A DNA stretch of 64,000 bases from JAIBDK01 sp965261915. GTDB lineage: Bacteria; Pseudomonadota; Gammaproteobacteria; Arenicellales; Poriferihabitantaceae. The DNA lies in NCBI GenBank assembly GCA_965261915.1, contig CBDHDW010000013.1, positions 3,100,001-3,164,000 on the forward strand. The letters run 5' to 3'. The notes under the pieces were generated by a model. The model saw only the letters and a program-made list of their open reading frames with translations, was not told where the DNA came from and ran no database searches. Position 1 is the first letter of the stretch. Each line of letters opens with the position of its first letter. Shown in pieces: positions 14,818 through 23,343 of this stretch. Position numbers and translations under genes: made by a program.

Positions 14818-17094
14818 TTATTTTACAATTGTTTCGATAGATTGAACCTGTCGAAACCCTCGAGGCAAAAATCGCCCGCGCTGCGCCCGCGTACCGACGT
14901 AATTGTCGAAGTCTGCGGGTTTTAAGTTCAGGTATCGTTTACCGCTGTATACTCGCAGGCTATCGCTTTCCCTGAATACAGTGAGGTCAGTGACCGACTC
15001 TTCAGCGGATGTAAATTTTGCGGCGGGTATATTGATCATTTTTACGCCTTTGCCTTTACCAAGCCGGGTTAATTCACCCACAGTAAAAATCAGCAGTCGG
15101 CCAACATTGGTAATCACCGCCAGCCAGTCATCTTCAAAATCATCAATGCGTTTGGGTCGTAAAACTTTAGTGCCGTGCGCTACACGCAGCGTCGCTTTGC
15201 CGGCTTTATTTCGTGTTGTAATCTCTCCCAGTGCAGCGACAAATCCATAACCCGCATCAGTTGACAGCAGATATTCTGTCTTCTCACCGCCCATCATCAG
15301 ACCCTGAAAAGTGGCACCCGCCTTGGGGTTGCAGCTACTGCTCAAGGGTTCTCCGAAACTCCGTGCGGACGGTAAATTATGTGCCGGAAGCGAATAAGTT
15401 CGTCCATTCGAATCGATAGTTAATAATGTCTCGTTGGATTTACCCAGCGCAGCGCAGAGAAATTTATCGCCAGCTTTGAAGTTGAGTTTACTGCCATCAA
15501 GATCATGGCCTTTTGCTGCCCGAATCCAGCCTTTGGCGGACAGGATTACGGTTACCGGTTCTGCGGCAATTAAATCATTGTGAGCCATCGCTTTCGCGGC
15601 GGCGCGTTCAATAATGGGCGATCTCCTGTTGTCTCCATATTCTTCTGCGTCGGCAATGAGCTCGTCTCGGACCAGTCGTTTCAATTTGCCGCGAGATTTC
15701 AGTATCGATTCCAGATGCGTTTGCTCTTTATCCAGCGCTGCCTGCTCAGAGCGGATTTTCATCTCCTCAAGTTTCGCGAGATGACGTAATTTGGTATCGA
15801 GAATTGCGTCTGCCTGGATCCCGCTAATTTTGAATCGTTTTATCAGAGTCGGTTTTGGATGATCTTCGTTGCGAATAATCCTGATGACTTCGTCAAGGTT
15901 TAGGAAAGCTGCCAATAGCCCTTCAAGAATATGCAGACGATCCGTAACCTTGTCGTATCGATACTGCAGACGGCGTCCAACCGTAGAGATTCGATAATCC
16001 AGCCATTCCTTAATCAGGGATTTCAGGTCAAATACCCGCGGCCTGCCGTCTAATCCGATCATGTTCATATTGACGCGGTAGCTGCGTTCAAGATCGGTGG
16101 TGGCGAAAAGGTGTTGCATTAATGATTCGCTATCGACGCGATTTGATCTGGGTTCAATTACCAGTCGAGTTGGATTCTCGTGGTCGGATTCGTCACGCAA
16201 GTCGGTGACCATGGGCAACTTCTTCGCTAGCATCTGACTGGCAATCTGTTCCTGTATCCTGGAACCGGAGACCTGATAGGGAAGCGCGGAAATGACTATG
16301 TCGCCACCTTCAACCTGCCATGCCGCACGCTGCCTCAACCCACCGTGCCCAGTGCGGTAAATTTCGATTATTTCCTCAGGAGTAGAAATAATCTCCGCTT
16401 CGGTGGGGAAATCGGGCCCTTTGACGTGTTCACACAGCTGTTCGGTGGTCGCCCTGGAATCTTCCAATAACCGAATACAGGCCGAAACGACTTCGCGCAT
16501 ATTGTGCGGCGGAATATCGGTTGCCATGCCAACGGCGATGCCAGATCCCCCGTTGAGTAAAACATTTGGCAGACGAGCAGGGAGGAGTTTGGGTTCTTCC
16601 AGAGTGCCGTCGAAATTCGGCGTCCAGTCTGATGTTCCCTGACCCAGCTCTTCCAGTAAAAGCTGTGCATATCGAGTGAGTCGAGATTCGGTGTATCGCA
16701 TGGCGGCAAAAGACTTCGGGTCGTCCTGACTGCCCCAGTTTCCCTGGCCGTCAATCAATGGATATCGATAGCTAAAAGATTGTGCCATCAATACCATTGC
16801 TTCGTAACACGCAGAATCTCCGTGAGGATGAAATTTGCCAAGGACATCGCCCACTGTCCGAGCGGATTTCTTGAATTTTGCCGTCGCATGCAAACCCAGA
16901 TCAGACATTGCGTAAATAATTCTGCGTTGCACCGGTTTCAGTCCATCTCCGATATTGGGCAGTGCTCGATCCAAAATGACGTACATTGCGTAATCGAGAT
17001 AGGCTTTTTCGGTAAATTCTGCCATCGGCAGCCTGCCGAGCGTAATGGGTGGATCCTGCGGCGGAGGGGATTTAGACGCTGATTTTCGTGCCAT
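14818..17094 (-). CDS. parC: DNA topoisomerase IV subunit A
   Basis: Breakage-reunion subunit of topoisomerase IV, which decatenates daughter chromosomes with ParE. The 758-residue length and the ParC signature YAMSDLGLHATAKFKKSART are clear. The catalytic Tyr is in AAMRYTESRLTRYA near residue 132. The fluoroquinolone-determining segment is GKFHPHGDSACYEAM, with the Ser and Glu in the wild-type positions. The C-terminal pinwheel is shorter than in GyrA and lacks the GyrA-box, which favours ParC over GyrA. parE is not adjacent. Confidence 0.95.
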   Translation of the reverse strand: MARKSASKSPPPQDPPITLGRLPMAEFTEKAYLDYAMYVILDRALPNIGDGLKPVQRRIIYAMSDLGLHATAKFKKSARTVGDVLGKFHPHGDSACYEAMVLMAQSFSYRYPLIDGQGNWGSQDDPKSFAAMRYTESRLTRYAQLLLEELGQGTSDWTPNFDGTLEEPKLLPARLPNVLLNGGSGIAVGMATDIPPHNMREVVSACIRLLEDSRATTEQLCEHVKGPDFPTEAEIISTPEEIIEIYRTGHGGLRQRAAWQVEGGDIVISALPYQVSGSRIQEQIASQMLAKKLPMVTDLRDESDHENPTRLVIEPRSNRVDSESLMQHLFATTDLERSYRVNMNMIGLDGRPRVFDLKSLIKEWLDYRISTVGRRLQYRYDKVTDRLHILEGLLAAFLNLDEVIRIIRNEDHPKPTLIKRFKISGIQADAILDTKLRHLAKLEEMKIRSEQAALDKEQTHLESILKSRGKLKRLVRDELIADAEEYGDNRRSPIIERAAAKAMAHNDLIAAEPVTVILSAKGWIRAAKGHDLDGSKLNFKAGDKFLCAALGKSNETLLTIDSNGRTYSLPAHNLPSARSFGEPLSSSCNPKAGATFQGLMMGGEKTEYLLSTDAGYGFVAALGEITTRNKAGKATLRVAHGTKVLRPKRIDDFEDDWLAVITNVGRLLIFTVGELTRLGKGKGVKMINIPAAKFTSAEESVTDLTVFRESDSLRVYSGKRYLNLKPADFDNYVGTRAQRGRFLPRGFRQVQSIETIVK

Positions 17095-17261
17095 TGTTAT
17101 CGACTATGGTATAGGTGAAACGTTAGAATCCGCCCGATTATAGCCGACATTCGTTTTTGTTCAGTGAAAAGTGGCTGTTCATGCCCCGGCACTATGAGTC
17201 GTTCAGCAAAATTTGATTTAATCAATAATCTGATTATCATCGAAAAAAGAAGGCGTTCAGG

Positions 17262-17393
17262 CTACAGCCCCAGAGATTCGACCATGGCGTGGTAGATTTC
17301 GGCATCAGGTTTCACCATTCCCATCCGGTAGGAAAGAAACATCCGGTCAAACACCGTGTTCAGGTATCCGGTGTCTTTCTGGTTCATCCAGAA
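17262..17393 (-). pseudogene. HAD-family hydrolase C-terminal remnant
   Basis: The minus-strand frame reads MNQKDTGYLNTVFDRMFLSY, then RMGMVKPDAEIYHAMVE and SLGL, then stop. That is the conserved third-motif region of HAD-superfamily hydrolases (S-x-x-M-G-x-x-K-P-D, where the Lys is catalytic). No N-terminal DxDxT or motif II lies in frame upstream, and the sequence between 17394 and the DUF1513 gene does not restore one. It is a 3' remnant, and the best reading of the 407-bp gap 17095-17501. Confidence 0.7.
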
Positions 17394-17501
17394 AACCGCT
17401 GGCAGCCGAGAATGTATTCCCGGGATACATTGTTCTGTTCCAGTTTCATGGCAGAGGGGTCTTTTTCAACGAGCACGCTTGTCATAGTGGATATTGTGCA
17501 G

Positions 17502-18587
17502 CTACCCCAGGTGATTATCCCACGAAATATTACCATCAATCCTTTGCCGTGGATGGTCTCGCTGTGGGTCTCGTATTGTCGTGATCCGCCCGTCACCGCC
17601 TGAGAAAACCAGGTCCTTGTTCTGGGCAAGAAGCACCCCACAGCCGTCAATGTGAGAAATCCGACGCTGATAATCACCCTTCATATCCGCCACCACGAAG
17701 GTACTTCCGCGCGGGGACGAAACGAGGAGATATTTGCCGGTTTGGTCCAGCTTTACACTGCCACAATAATTGCGAAGCGCTTCGGATATGTCATGTTTTA
17801 GACTAATCATTTTCAGCTTGCCGGGACGACTATGGTAACCAACCATGGGCCTCGGCAAATTTTGCGGGCCGTAAAACTGCATGGCAAAGACAACCTGATC
17901 ATCGCTGGAAATATCAATGTGGCGCAGGCTTAGAGGCCCGTTATCGCGGTCCAGATAGTGGATTTCCTCAATCTCACCAGTATCGGCCTTGATATAGGCC
18001 AAACCGGATTGGAGTGAATCTATGTTCAGTATGGCACGGCCTGTCTCCGGGCGGGTTTTCTTTCCACCGACAGCAACAACCAAAGTATCGCTCTGCTGCA
18101 GCGTCCTGATTTGATGGGGTCCAATACCTCCGCATTCGAATTCCCCTGTGCGGCGATAGTTCAGGTGGGCATCGTACACTCCGATGATACCGGAAGCGCT
18201 CTTAATATGATTTTCTGCAACAAACAAGGTGGAGCCGTCGCGAGAGTATGTTCCGTGGCCGTAAATATGGCGTCCACTAGCGCTACCGGATATATGCCTG
18301 ATTTTGCCGGTTTCCTTTTCAAATACCTGGAAACCTTTAGCAGGACTACGTAGAAATGCGACTGCATCGGCGCTCTCAGGATGGCTCGCAAAACCATGTA
18401 TACGCCCATCAGAATAGTTTCTGTAGATGATTCCATTGCGGAGGGAAATTCCTGCAAATCCAACCTTCTCACCTTCCCGGAATCCTGCGAAAACAATAGT
18501 GTCCTTTTGAGCGCAGCCTGAAAGTGAATGCGTTACACCAAGCAGAGTTGCGCCGGACAGGTGTAAAAAATCTCGTCTATCAAGCAC
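17502..18587 (-). CDS. DUF1513 beta-propeller protein, last gene of the imelysin operon
   Basis: A 361-residue protein whose N-terminus MLDRRDFLHLSGATLL carries a twin-arginine-like motif (R-R-D-F-L) followed by a hydrophobic core and a Cys (LSGC), so it is exported, perhaps as a lipoprotein. The body has repeated seven-bladed-propeller-like pieces (GFASHPESADAVAF, YGHGTYSRDGSTLFVAENH, GIGPHQI). This is the DUF1513 family that travels with imelysins. Biochemistry is unproven; a role in periplasmic iron or heme handling is inferred. Its GTG start overlaps the stop of the imelysin gene by 1 nt (TAGTG), so translation is coupled. Confidence 0.83.
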   Translation of the reverse strand: MLDRRDFLHLSGATLLGVTHSLSGCAQKDTIVFAGFREGEKVGFAGISLRNGIIYRNYSDGRIHGFASHPESADAVAFLRSPAKGFQVFEKETGKIRHISGSASGRHIYGHGTYSRDGSTLFVAENHIKSASGIIGVYDAHLNYRRTGEFECGGIGPHQIRTLQQSDTLVVAVGGKKTRPETGRAILNIDSLQSGLAYIKADTGEIEEIHYLDRDNGPLSLRHIDISSDDQVVFAMQFYGPQNLPRPMVGYHSRPGKLKMISLKHDISEALRNYCGSVKLDQTGKYLLVSSPRGSTFVVADMKGDYQRRISHIDGCGVLLAQNKDLVFSGGDGRITTIRDPQRDHPRQRIDGNISWDNHLG

Positions 18588-19648
18588 TAATCATCGCCGT
18601 CTGTATCGTTAAATTTGTGATGGAAGCCCAATGTTTCCGCCATATGTCCACCGGCAAGATCCTTCATATTCGATAATAAATTTACGAGTTCCAGCATTTG
18701 ATCCGGATACTGGCTGTATGCGGATTCCATCTCGTCAGGCATTTGCGCCAGTATCTCATTGGCAGCAGCCCACCCCTGGTCGAGTTCGAGCTGTTGCGGT
18801 GCGCTGTATTCCAGGTGCTTGCGGGATATCGCATAAAATTTGCTGATTGAGATGACGTTGATACGAACGTTTCTCAATGACCGTTTGCTTCGTCTTGACT
18901 CCGTGCGTCGGTAGCGGGGTTTGCCGTCATAGTGGATTCCCAGCGGATAGCTCAGCTTGGCATTGTGTACGGTTGTTATCAATTGCAAATACTGATTGAA
19001 AAGATGATTGGTTGCAACATTCGAGGATGGGAAGTAGGGGTTTTCCTGCCCGGGAGTGGAAAATGCATTTCGATACGCATGACTCCATTTGTCCAGCATG
19101 TCAGCGGCAATACGGGAAAGATTTTCACTTACTGCCAGAACGTATTGACACTGATAGGCAGCAACACCTGATTCAACGAAGTCGTGGATCTGGGGATCGT
19201 TCCAGTACAGTAGAAGCTGCAGGGCAGGAATACCCTGTATCGCAGGGCTTGATTCAGCCAATTTGTCAGAGACCAATGCATTCGGACTGGCCGCCTTAAG
19301 AACAGCCTGGACTTGCTTTACAACGATACTTCTCCCCTCCGGCCACATGTGGAACCGCATGTGGACAATACTTGAGCGGTCAGGGCCCACTGTCCATTTC
19401 TGAAGAACCTGCCATTGATCCATTACATCGTTGTAACCCTGCCTTACCCGCACTAGATCGGCTGCATCGCCATTTTCACACAATTTCTCGCCATACTCTT
19501 TTAAGCGGGCGGTGGATCGAACCAGTTCTTTATAGGATGGCACAATATGCTCATCAACAACTGCGATATTAAACTCGGTAAATGTATCAGCACTTGAATT
19601 GGAGCTTGCAAACAGGGATAGGAGTACCAGGGGTAGAAGTCTGCTCAT
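18587..19648 (-). CDS. Imelysin-family protein (second imelysin)
   Basis: A 353-residue exported protein with the signal peptide MSRLLPLVLLSLFASSNSSA. The imelysin/EfeO-like fold is recognised by the N-terminal helix pattern (FNIAVVDEHIVPSYKELV), the central IQGIPALQLLLYW, which corresponds to the G-x-x-A-x-E segment of the family in degenerate form, and YQCQYVLAVSENLS. The iron-ligand G-x-H-x-x-E motif of the first imelysin is not present here, so metal binding may be lost or different. It overlaps the upstream DUF1111 gene by 4 nt (ATGA) and the DUF1513 gene by 1 nt. The four genes form one operon. Confidence 0.8.
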   Translation of the reverse strand: MSRLLPLVLLSLFASSNSSADTFTEFNIAVVDEHIVPSYKELVRSTARLKEYGEKLCENGDAADLVRVRQGYNDVMDQWQVLQKWTVGPDRSSIVHMRFHMWPEGRSIVVKQVQAVLKAASPNALVSDKLAESSPAIQGIPALQLLLYWNDPQIHDFVESGVAAYQCQYVLAVSENLSRIAADMLDKWSHAYRNAFSTPGQENPYFPSSNVATNHLFNQYLQLITTVHNAKLSYPLGIHYDGKPRYRRTESRRSKRSLRNVRINVISISKFYAISRKHLEYSAPQQLELDQGWAAANEILAQMPDEMESAYSQYPDQMLELVNLLSNMKDLAGGHMAETLGFHHKFNDTDGDD

Positions 19649-21081
19649 AGAGAGTTCACGAATTGGAGTAATTTTTGTTTATCCGGGTTAGTAAGGGAAT
19701 AGTATTGGGCTCGGGAATCGGCACTCTCGCCGCCGTGCCAAAGCACCGCTTCCTCAAGTGTCCTGGCCCTTCCGTCGTGCAGGAATCGTGTATGTCCGTT
19801 AACAATGCCGGTAAGCCCGACTCCCCACAGTGGTGCGGTTCTCCATTCCCTTCCGTTGGCCTGTCCATCCGGGCGGTTGTCCGCCAGACCATCACCCATG
19901 TCATGGAGAAGCAGATCGGTATACGGCCAGATTTTCTGGTTGGAGTGTTCAGGTCGATCCGCAATTTCGGGTGTTGTGTATGTCGGCACATGACATGCGG
20001 CACAACCCACGTCATGAAAAAGCTTCTTGCCCTCAAGGACATCCGGACTGTCGTGTTCACGACGAGCGGGTACGCCAAGGTTTCTGGTATAGAAAAGCAA
20101 AAGCTGTGTAATTTCGCTATGAGCCTCCAGCTTCTCGTACTGCGGACTTGACCCATCCGGCACCTTGAAACAATCGAGCTGGGTGTCTGTGCAATCTCCC
20201 GTCGGGTTCGGATGCAGTGGTGTGGACAAACCAATATCACCCGAAAATGCGCCCTGGTTTTGTTCATTAATTGTCGCAACACTGGCTTTGTGGCCGAAAC
20301 GACCCAGCATCATGCGCTGATTTTCACTGCTCCACACCATGTTTGGCTTACCTGAAACACCGTCTTTGTCCAGGTCATCAGGATCAGCATGGGCAAGAAA
20401 AGAATTTGCGCTAACTGACTCCAGCAATCCGAGCCCGATCATTTGCGGCGCTACCCGAGGCGAAACCATCACCTCATCGTGGAGAGGTCCGTAGGCCAGA
20501 CTTGTGATTTCATACGCGGGTTTTGGCAGTTCAATGTTTGCGCTCTCCGTGATGTTGATCTTATACGGATTATGCGTGACATTTACCTTGCCTTCGGCCC
20601 GCACGCCCTGCACTGACAGATGCTGAAGCTGGCCACCGTAAACCGGCTCGGGAATACTGTTAACCCGTCCCGATTCCATCAGTGTCCTGTGCTGCTCATT
20701 TTGCGGGGGAATGGAGAGCCGCAGCAACAACGATTCGGAGGTTGTTTCGTTTTCAAGCGGCGGATGTCCCCTGCCATCCTTGATATGGCAGCGCTGGCAG
20801 CTCCGCGAATTGAAAAGCGGTCCCAGACCATCGGCTGCCTGGGTGGAAGACGGAGATGAAACCCAAACACGACGAAAAAAGGCATTGCCGACCTTAAATT
20901 CAAGCTCTTGCTCAAAATTCAGGTTTGCAGATGGGTGGGAAAAACTGTTTCGGTCGAGCTTTTTGTGATGTGTAGCAGTTCCGCCAGGCAAATCTTCTCC
21001 AGTTTCAAGAATTCCCAGATACGCTCCATACACCGAGGTGCAGAAAATGCAAGCGGCAAGAGTTGCCAGGGAGTAGCTCAC
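19645..21081 (-). CDS. Di-heme c-type protein, DUF1111 (thiol-oxidoreductase-like)
   Basis: A 478-residue exported cytochrome with two CxxCH heme-binding motifs: CQRCH near residue 97 and CAACH near residue 361. The first follows GLGPLFNSRSC and the second precedes VPTYTTPE, both typical of the DUF1111 di-heme proteins related to MauG/bacterial peroxidases that accompany imelysins. The GTG start and signal peptide (SLATLAACIFCTSVYG) place it in the periplasm. Conserved HDMGDGLADNRPDG is likely a Ca/heme-adjacent loop. It may oxidise or reduce iron for uptake by the imelysin neighbours; this is inference from context. Confidence 0.87.
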   Translation of the reverse strand: MSYSLATLAACIFCTSVYGAYLGILETGEDLPGGTATHHKKLDRNSFSHPSANLNFEQELEFKVGNAFFRRVWVSSPSSTQAADGLGPLFNSRSCQRCHIKDGRGHPPLENETTSESLLLRLSIPPQNEQHRTLMESGRVNSIPEPVYGGQLQHLSVQGVRAEGKVNVTHNPYKINITESANIELPKPAYEITSLAYGPLHDEVMVSPRVAPQMIGLGLLESVSANSFLAHADPDDLDKDGVSGKPNMVWSSENQRMMLGRFGHKASVATINEQNQGAFSGDIGLSTPLHPNPTGDCTDTQLDCFKVPDGSSPQYEKLEAHSEITQLLLFYTRNLGVPARREHDSPDVLEGKKLFHDVGCAACHVPTYTTPEIADRPEHSNQKIWPYTDLLLHDMGDGLADNRPDGQANGREWRTAPLWGVGLTGIVNGHTRFLHDGRARTLEEAVLWHGGESADSRAQYYSLTNPDKQKLLQFVNSL

Positions 21082-21107
21082 TAATGCCGATCCAAAATTT
21101 TAACCAT

Positions 21108-21138
21108 AAAAAAATACCCGGGCTATAAAACCCGGGCT
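21108..21138 (-). terminator. Hairpin with T-run between first imelysin and DUF1111
   Basis: On the minus strand CCCGGG pairs with a second CCCGGG around a short AT loop, and T7 follows. It sits ~75 bp after the imelysin stop and 27 bp before the DUF1111 start. It looks like a partial terminator that would make the first gene more abundant than the rest. Confidence 0.65.
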
Positions 21139-21214
21139 CTGATGAGGAATAATGATAACCAACGCAGCGTCCCGCGGAAGTCAGTAGTTAAAATAGTTAT
21201 TTGTTCACGGAAAA

Positions 21215-22492
21215 TCAGCTTCCGATTGTCTCAGGGGCATCAAGGCTATCGGAACCCTCGATTTCCAGCGAGGAAATTCCCAAAGCCTGCACAATTTTTT
21301 CTATGGAATTCGTCTGGTCAACCAGTGCGTCGATGGCGGACTGAACCTTGCTGTTTCCACTATCATTCCCTTCCGCGATCATCTGGTCATAGAACTCACC
21401 GTTCATCGCTGACTGAACAAGCACTTCCATGGTGTCAATTGTAAGCTCCAGTTTTTTGTCCAGTTCATCTCGCAGATCCGGATCAACGGATTCCAGAAGA
21501 TCATCTATGCCTGGACCGGAAACTCTGGAACCATCAATTCGTGCGTACTCACCCAGGAATACATTCTGGATACCTTTTGCATCATAAAAATGAGAATAAT
21601 GCGTATTGTCACTGAAGCAATCATGCTCCTCTTCCGGATCATGAACGATAAGCCCCAGTTTCATTCTCTCACCGGCAAGTTCTCCATAAGATAGCGATCC
21701 CATACCCGTCAGTATTGCCGAGATTCCGGCATCAATATCAGATAACAGGGCCTGGCGCGCGGCACCCTCCGGCTTCCATTGCTCACCCATCCACATCAAA
21801 TCATCTACAAGCAGGTCAGTAGCTGTTTTCAGGTAAGCTGCGCGACGGTCGCAGTTTCCATTGGTACAATTATCAGCATCAAAATCCGATGCAGGCCTGT
21901 TTCCAGCGCCAGGCCCCGTACCATTGGTGTCCTGCCCCCAGAGCAGGAATTCGATTGCATGGTAACCCGTCGCAACGTTGGCCTCGTATCCATCTGCTTC
22001 GTGCAATGAATCTGTCAGGAGATCTTTGGTTATGGTTGATGCATCTATCTGCTGGCCAGAAAACGTGACTTTCTGGTTTGCAACCACGTTGGCGGTGTAA
22101 AAAATATTGTCGTCCGATTCACTGCCATAAAAAGACGTATCAACATAGTCAATCAATCCTTCGTCCAGTGGCCAGGCATTCACCTTGCCTTCCCAGTCAT
22201 CGACCATCGCGTTTCCGAACCGGAAGACCTCAGTTTGCATGTAAGGTATGCGTGCATCCCGCCATTTGTTTCGTGCGTTTTCCAGGCTGGATGACCCCGG
22301 ATTGTCCACCAGGTTTTCAATCGCCTGTTTCAGGTGTTTAGCAGATGCCAGTGAATCCGAATATCCAGCCTGGGCAATATCCGCATAGTTGTTCAGTACG
22401 AGAACCCTGGTATCAGCAGCGTGTACTAATCCAGCGAATGAGAGTAAAGCGGTTAAGGCAAAAGTTTTGATCGGGGTATATGGACTAGTCAT
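21215..22492 (-). CDS. Imelysin, putative iron-binding periplasmic protein
   Basis: A 425-residue protein with a signal peptide ending LVHAA (about residue 26) and the full imelysin family pattern: ARNKWRDARIPYMQTEVFRF, NAWPLDEGLIDYVD, and the metal motif G-x-H-x-x-E in GYHAIEFLLWGQD near residue 175. Related proteins (EfeO/M75, IrpA-type) bind iron or heme in the periplasm or at the outer membrane. It is the first gene of the four-gene operon, and a Fur-like box lies 56-74 bp upstream. A hairpin after it probably raises its level above that of the following genes. Confidence 0.9.
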   Translation of the reverse strand: MTSPYTPIKTFALTALLSFAGLVHAADTRVLVLNNYADIAQAGYSDSLASAKHLKQAIENLVDNPGSSSLENARNKWRDARIPYMQTEVFRFGNAMVDDWEGKVNAWPLDEGLIDYVDTSFYGSESDDNIFYTANVVANQKVTFSGQQIDASTITKDLLTDSLHEADGYEANVATGYHAIEFLLWGQDTNGTGPGAGNRPASDFDADNCTNGNCDRRAAYLKTATDLLVDDLMWMGEQWKPEGAARQALLSDIDAGISAILTGMGSLSYGELAGERMKLGLIVHDPEEEHDCFSDNTHYSHFYDAKGIQNVFLGEYARIDGSRVSGPGIDDLLESVDPDLRDELDKKLELTIDTMEVLVQSAMNGEFYDQMIAEGNDSGNSKVQSAIDALVDQTNSIEKIVQALGISSLEIEGSDSLDAPETIGS

Positions 22493-22547
22493 TTTTATCC
22501 TGTTCGGGGTGTCTTGGCTACAAACCGGAATTGGTAATAGTAACGCT

Positions 22548-22566
22548 AATGAGAATGATTTGCATT
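22548..22566. promoter_or_regulatory. Candidate Fur box upstream of the imelysin operon
   Basis: AATGAGAATGATTTGCATT contains TGAGAAT-G-ATTTGCA, about 11 of 14 matches to the Fur 7-1-7 pattern, centred ~65 bp upstream of the imelysin ATG. Imelysin operons are iron-repressed in several gammaproteobacteria. It also lies 200 bp upstream of the divergent orphan gene at 22758. Confidence 0.6.
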
Positions 22567-22757
22567 AAACAGTAAATATTGTTTTCTGTCAACACCCTTG
22601 AAAGTGGTGTCGTTAACCCACTGCCGGCGTAGAAAGCAGCCAAAAGCCCATATTTATCGGGTGACGTACACCGCTAAAAAGTTTGGAAGCTAGTGATATG
22701 GAGTTAATCAAGTATATAATTCCCTAAAAACCAACGACACCTGAGAGGACTCCAACA

Positions 22758-23075
22758 ATGTCTTATACTGTTGATCAGTGGATTGACCACACCGAGATTG
22801 CACTCGGCTACAAGGCTGGCGAGACAGCCATCGGTGATGTCGCCTGGACCCGAAGAATATACGCGGATTACATCCGTGGCCGGGCAAGTTTCGGAGCGAC
22901 AGCGACCAATGCAACGGAAGCGAAGCTCCATGTCGTGATGAAACACGATCCTGACAAGTATCCACTGGCATTAAAAGCACTGGAAGAGCAGATTCGCATC
23001 GGTCGGGAGCAAGGTAAACCATTAATCAAACTCGGGGATATGTACCTAAGAATGTCTGAGGCGGACAGAGTATAA
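22758..23075 (+). CDS. Hypothetical protein, 105 residues
   Basis: I do not recognise this gene. The start MSYTVDQWIDHTEIALGYKA has GAGAGGA ~10 nt upstream of the ATG, and the composition is that of a real soluble alpha-rich protein. Apparent features are IGDVAWTRRIYADYIRGRAS, then HDPDKYPLALKALEEQIRIG, with no signal peptide, Cys motif or membrane span. It lies between the Fur-controlled imelysin operon (divergent) and an IS66 element. The stretch 23076-23351 after it has no convincing gene. Seven to eight codons in the same frame after the stop (RYDNSSQLEALQVKIHLG) look gene-like and may mark a remnant. Confidence 0.6.
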   Translation: MSYTVDQWIDHTEIALGYKAGETAIGDVAWTRRIYADYIRGRASFGATATNATEAKLHVVMKHDPDKYPLALKALEEQIRIGREQGKPLIKLGDMYLRMSEADRV

Positions 23076-23343
23076 ACAATCCGGTATGACAACAGCAGCC
23101 AACTCGAGGCTCTCCAAGTCAAAATTCATCTCGGGATGGCAATCGCATGAGGCGACCCGGGTTCGAGAGCGAGGCATGGGCCGTCACCAATTTGTTCAAC
23201 CGGGGAAGGCATCGGCTGTCGGCTGGCCACGATCGCAATCTCAGGACAGCTGCGTTTGCAGAAGGGTATATGGCAGTGGCCTGATGATGAGGTGCCGGAT
23301 TATCCGGGTCTTAAGGAAGTTTACTTGCCGGTACCTATTTGTA

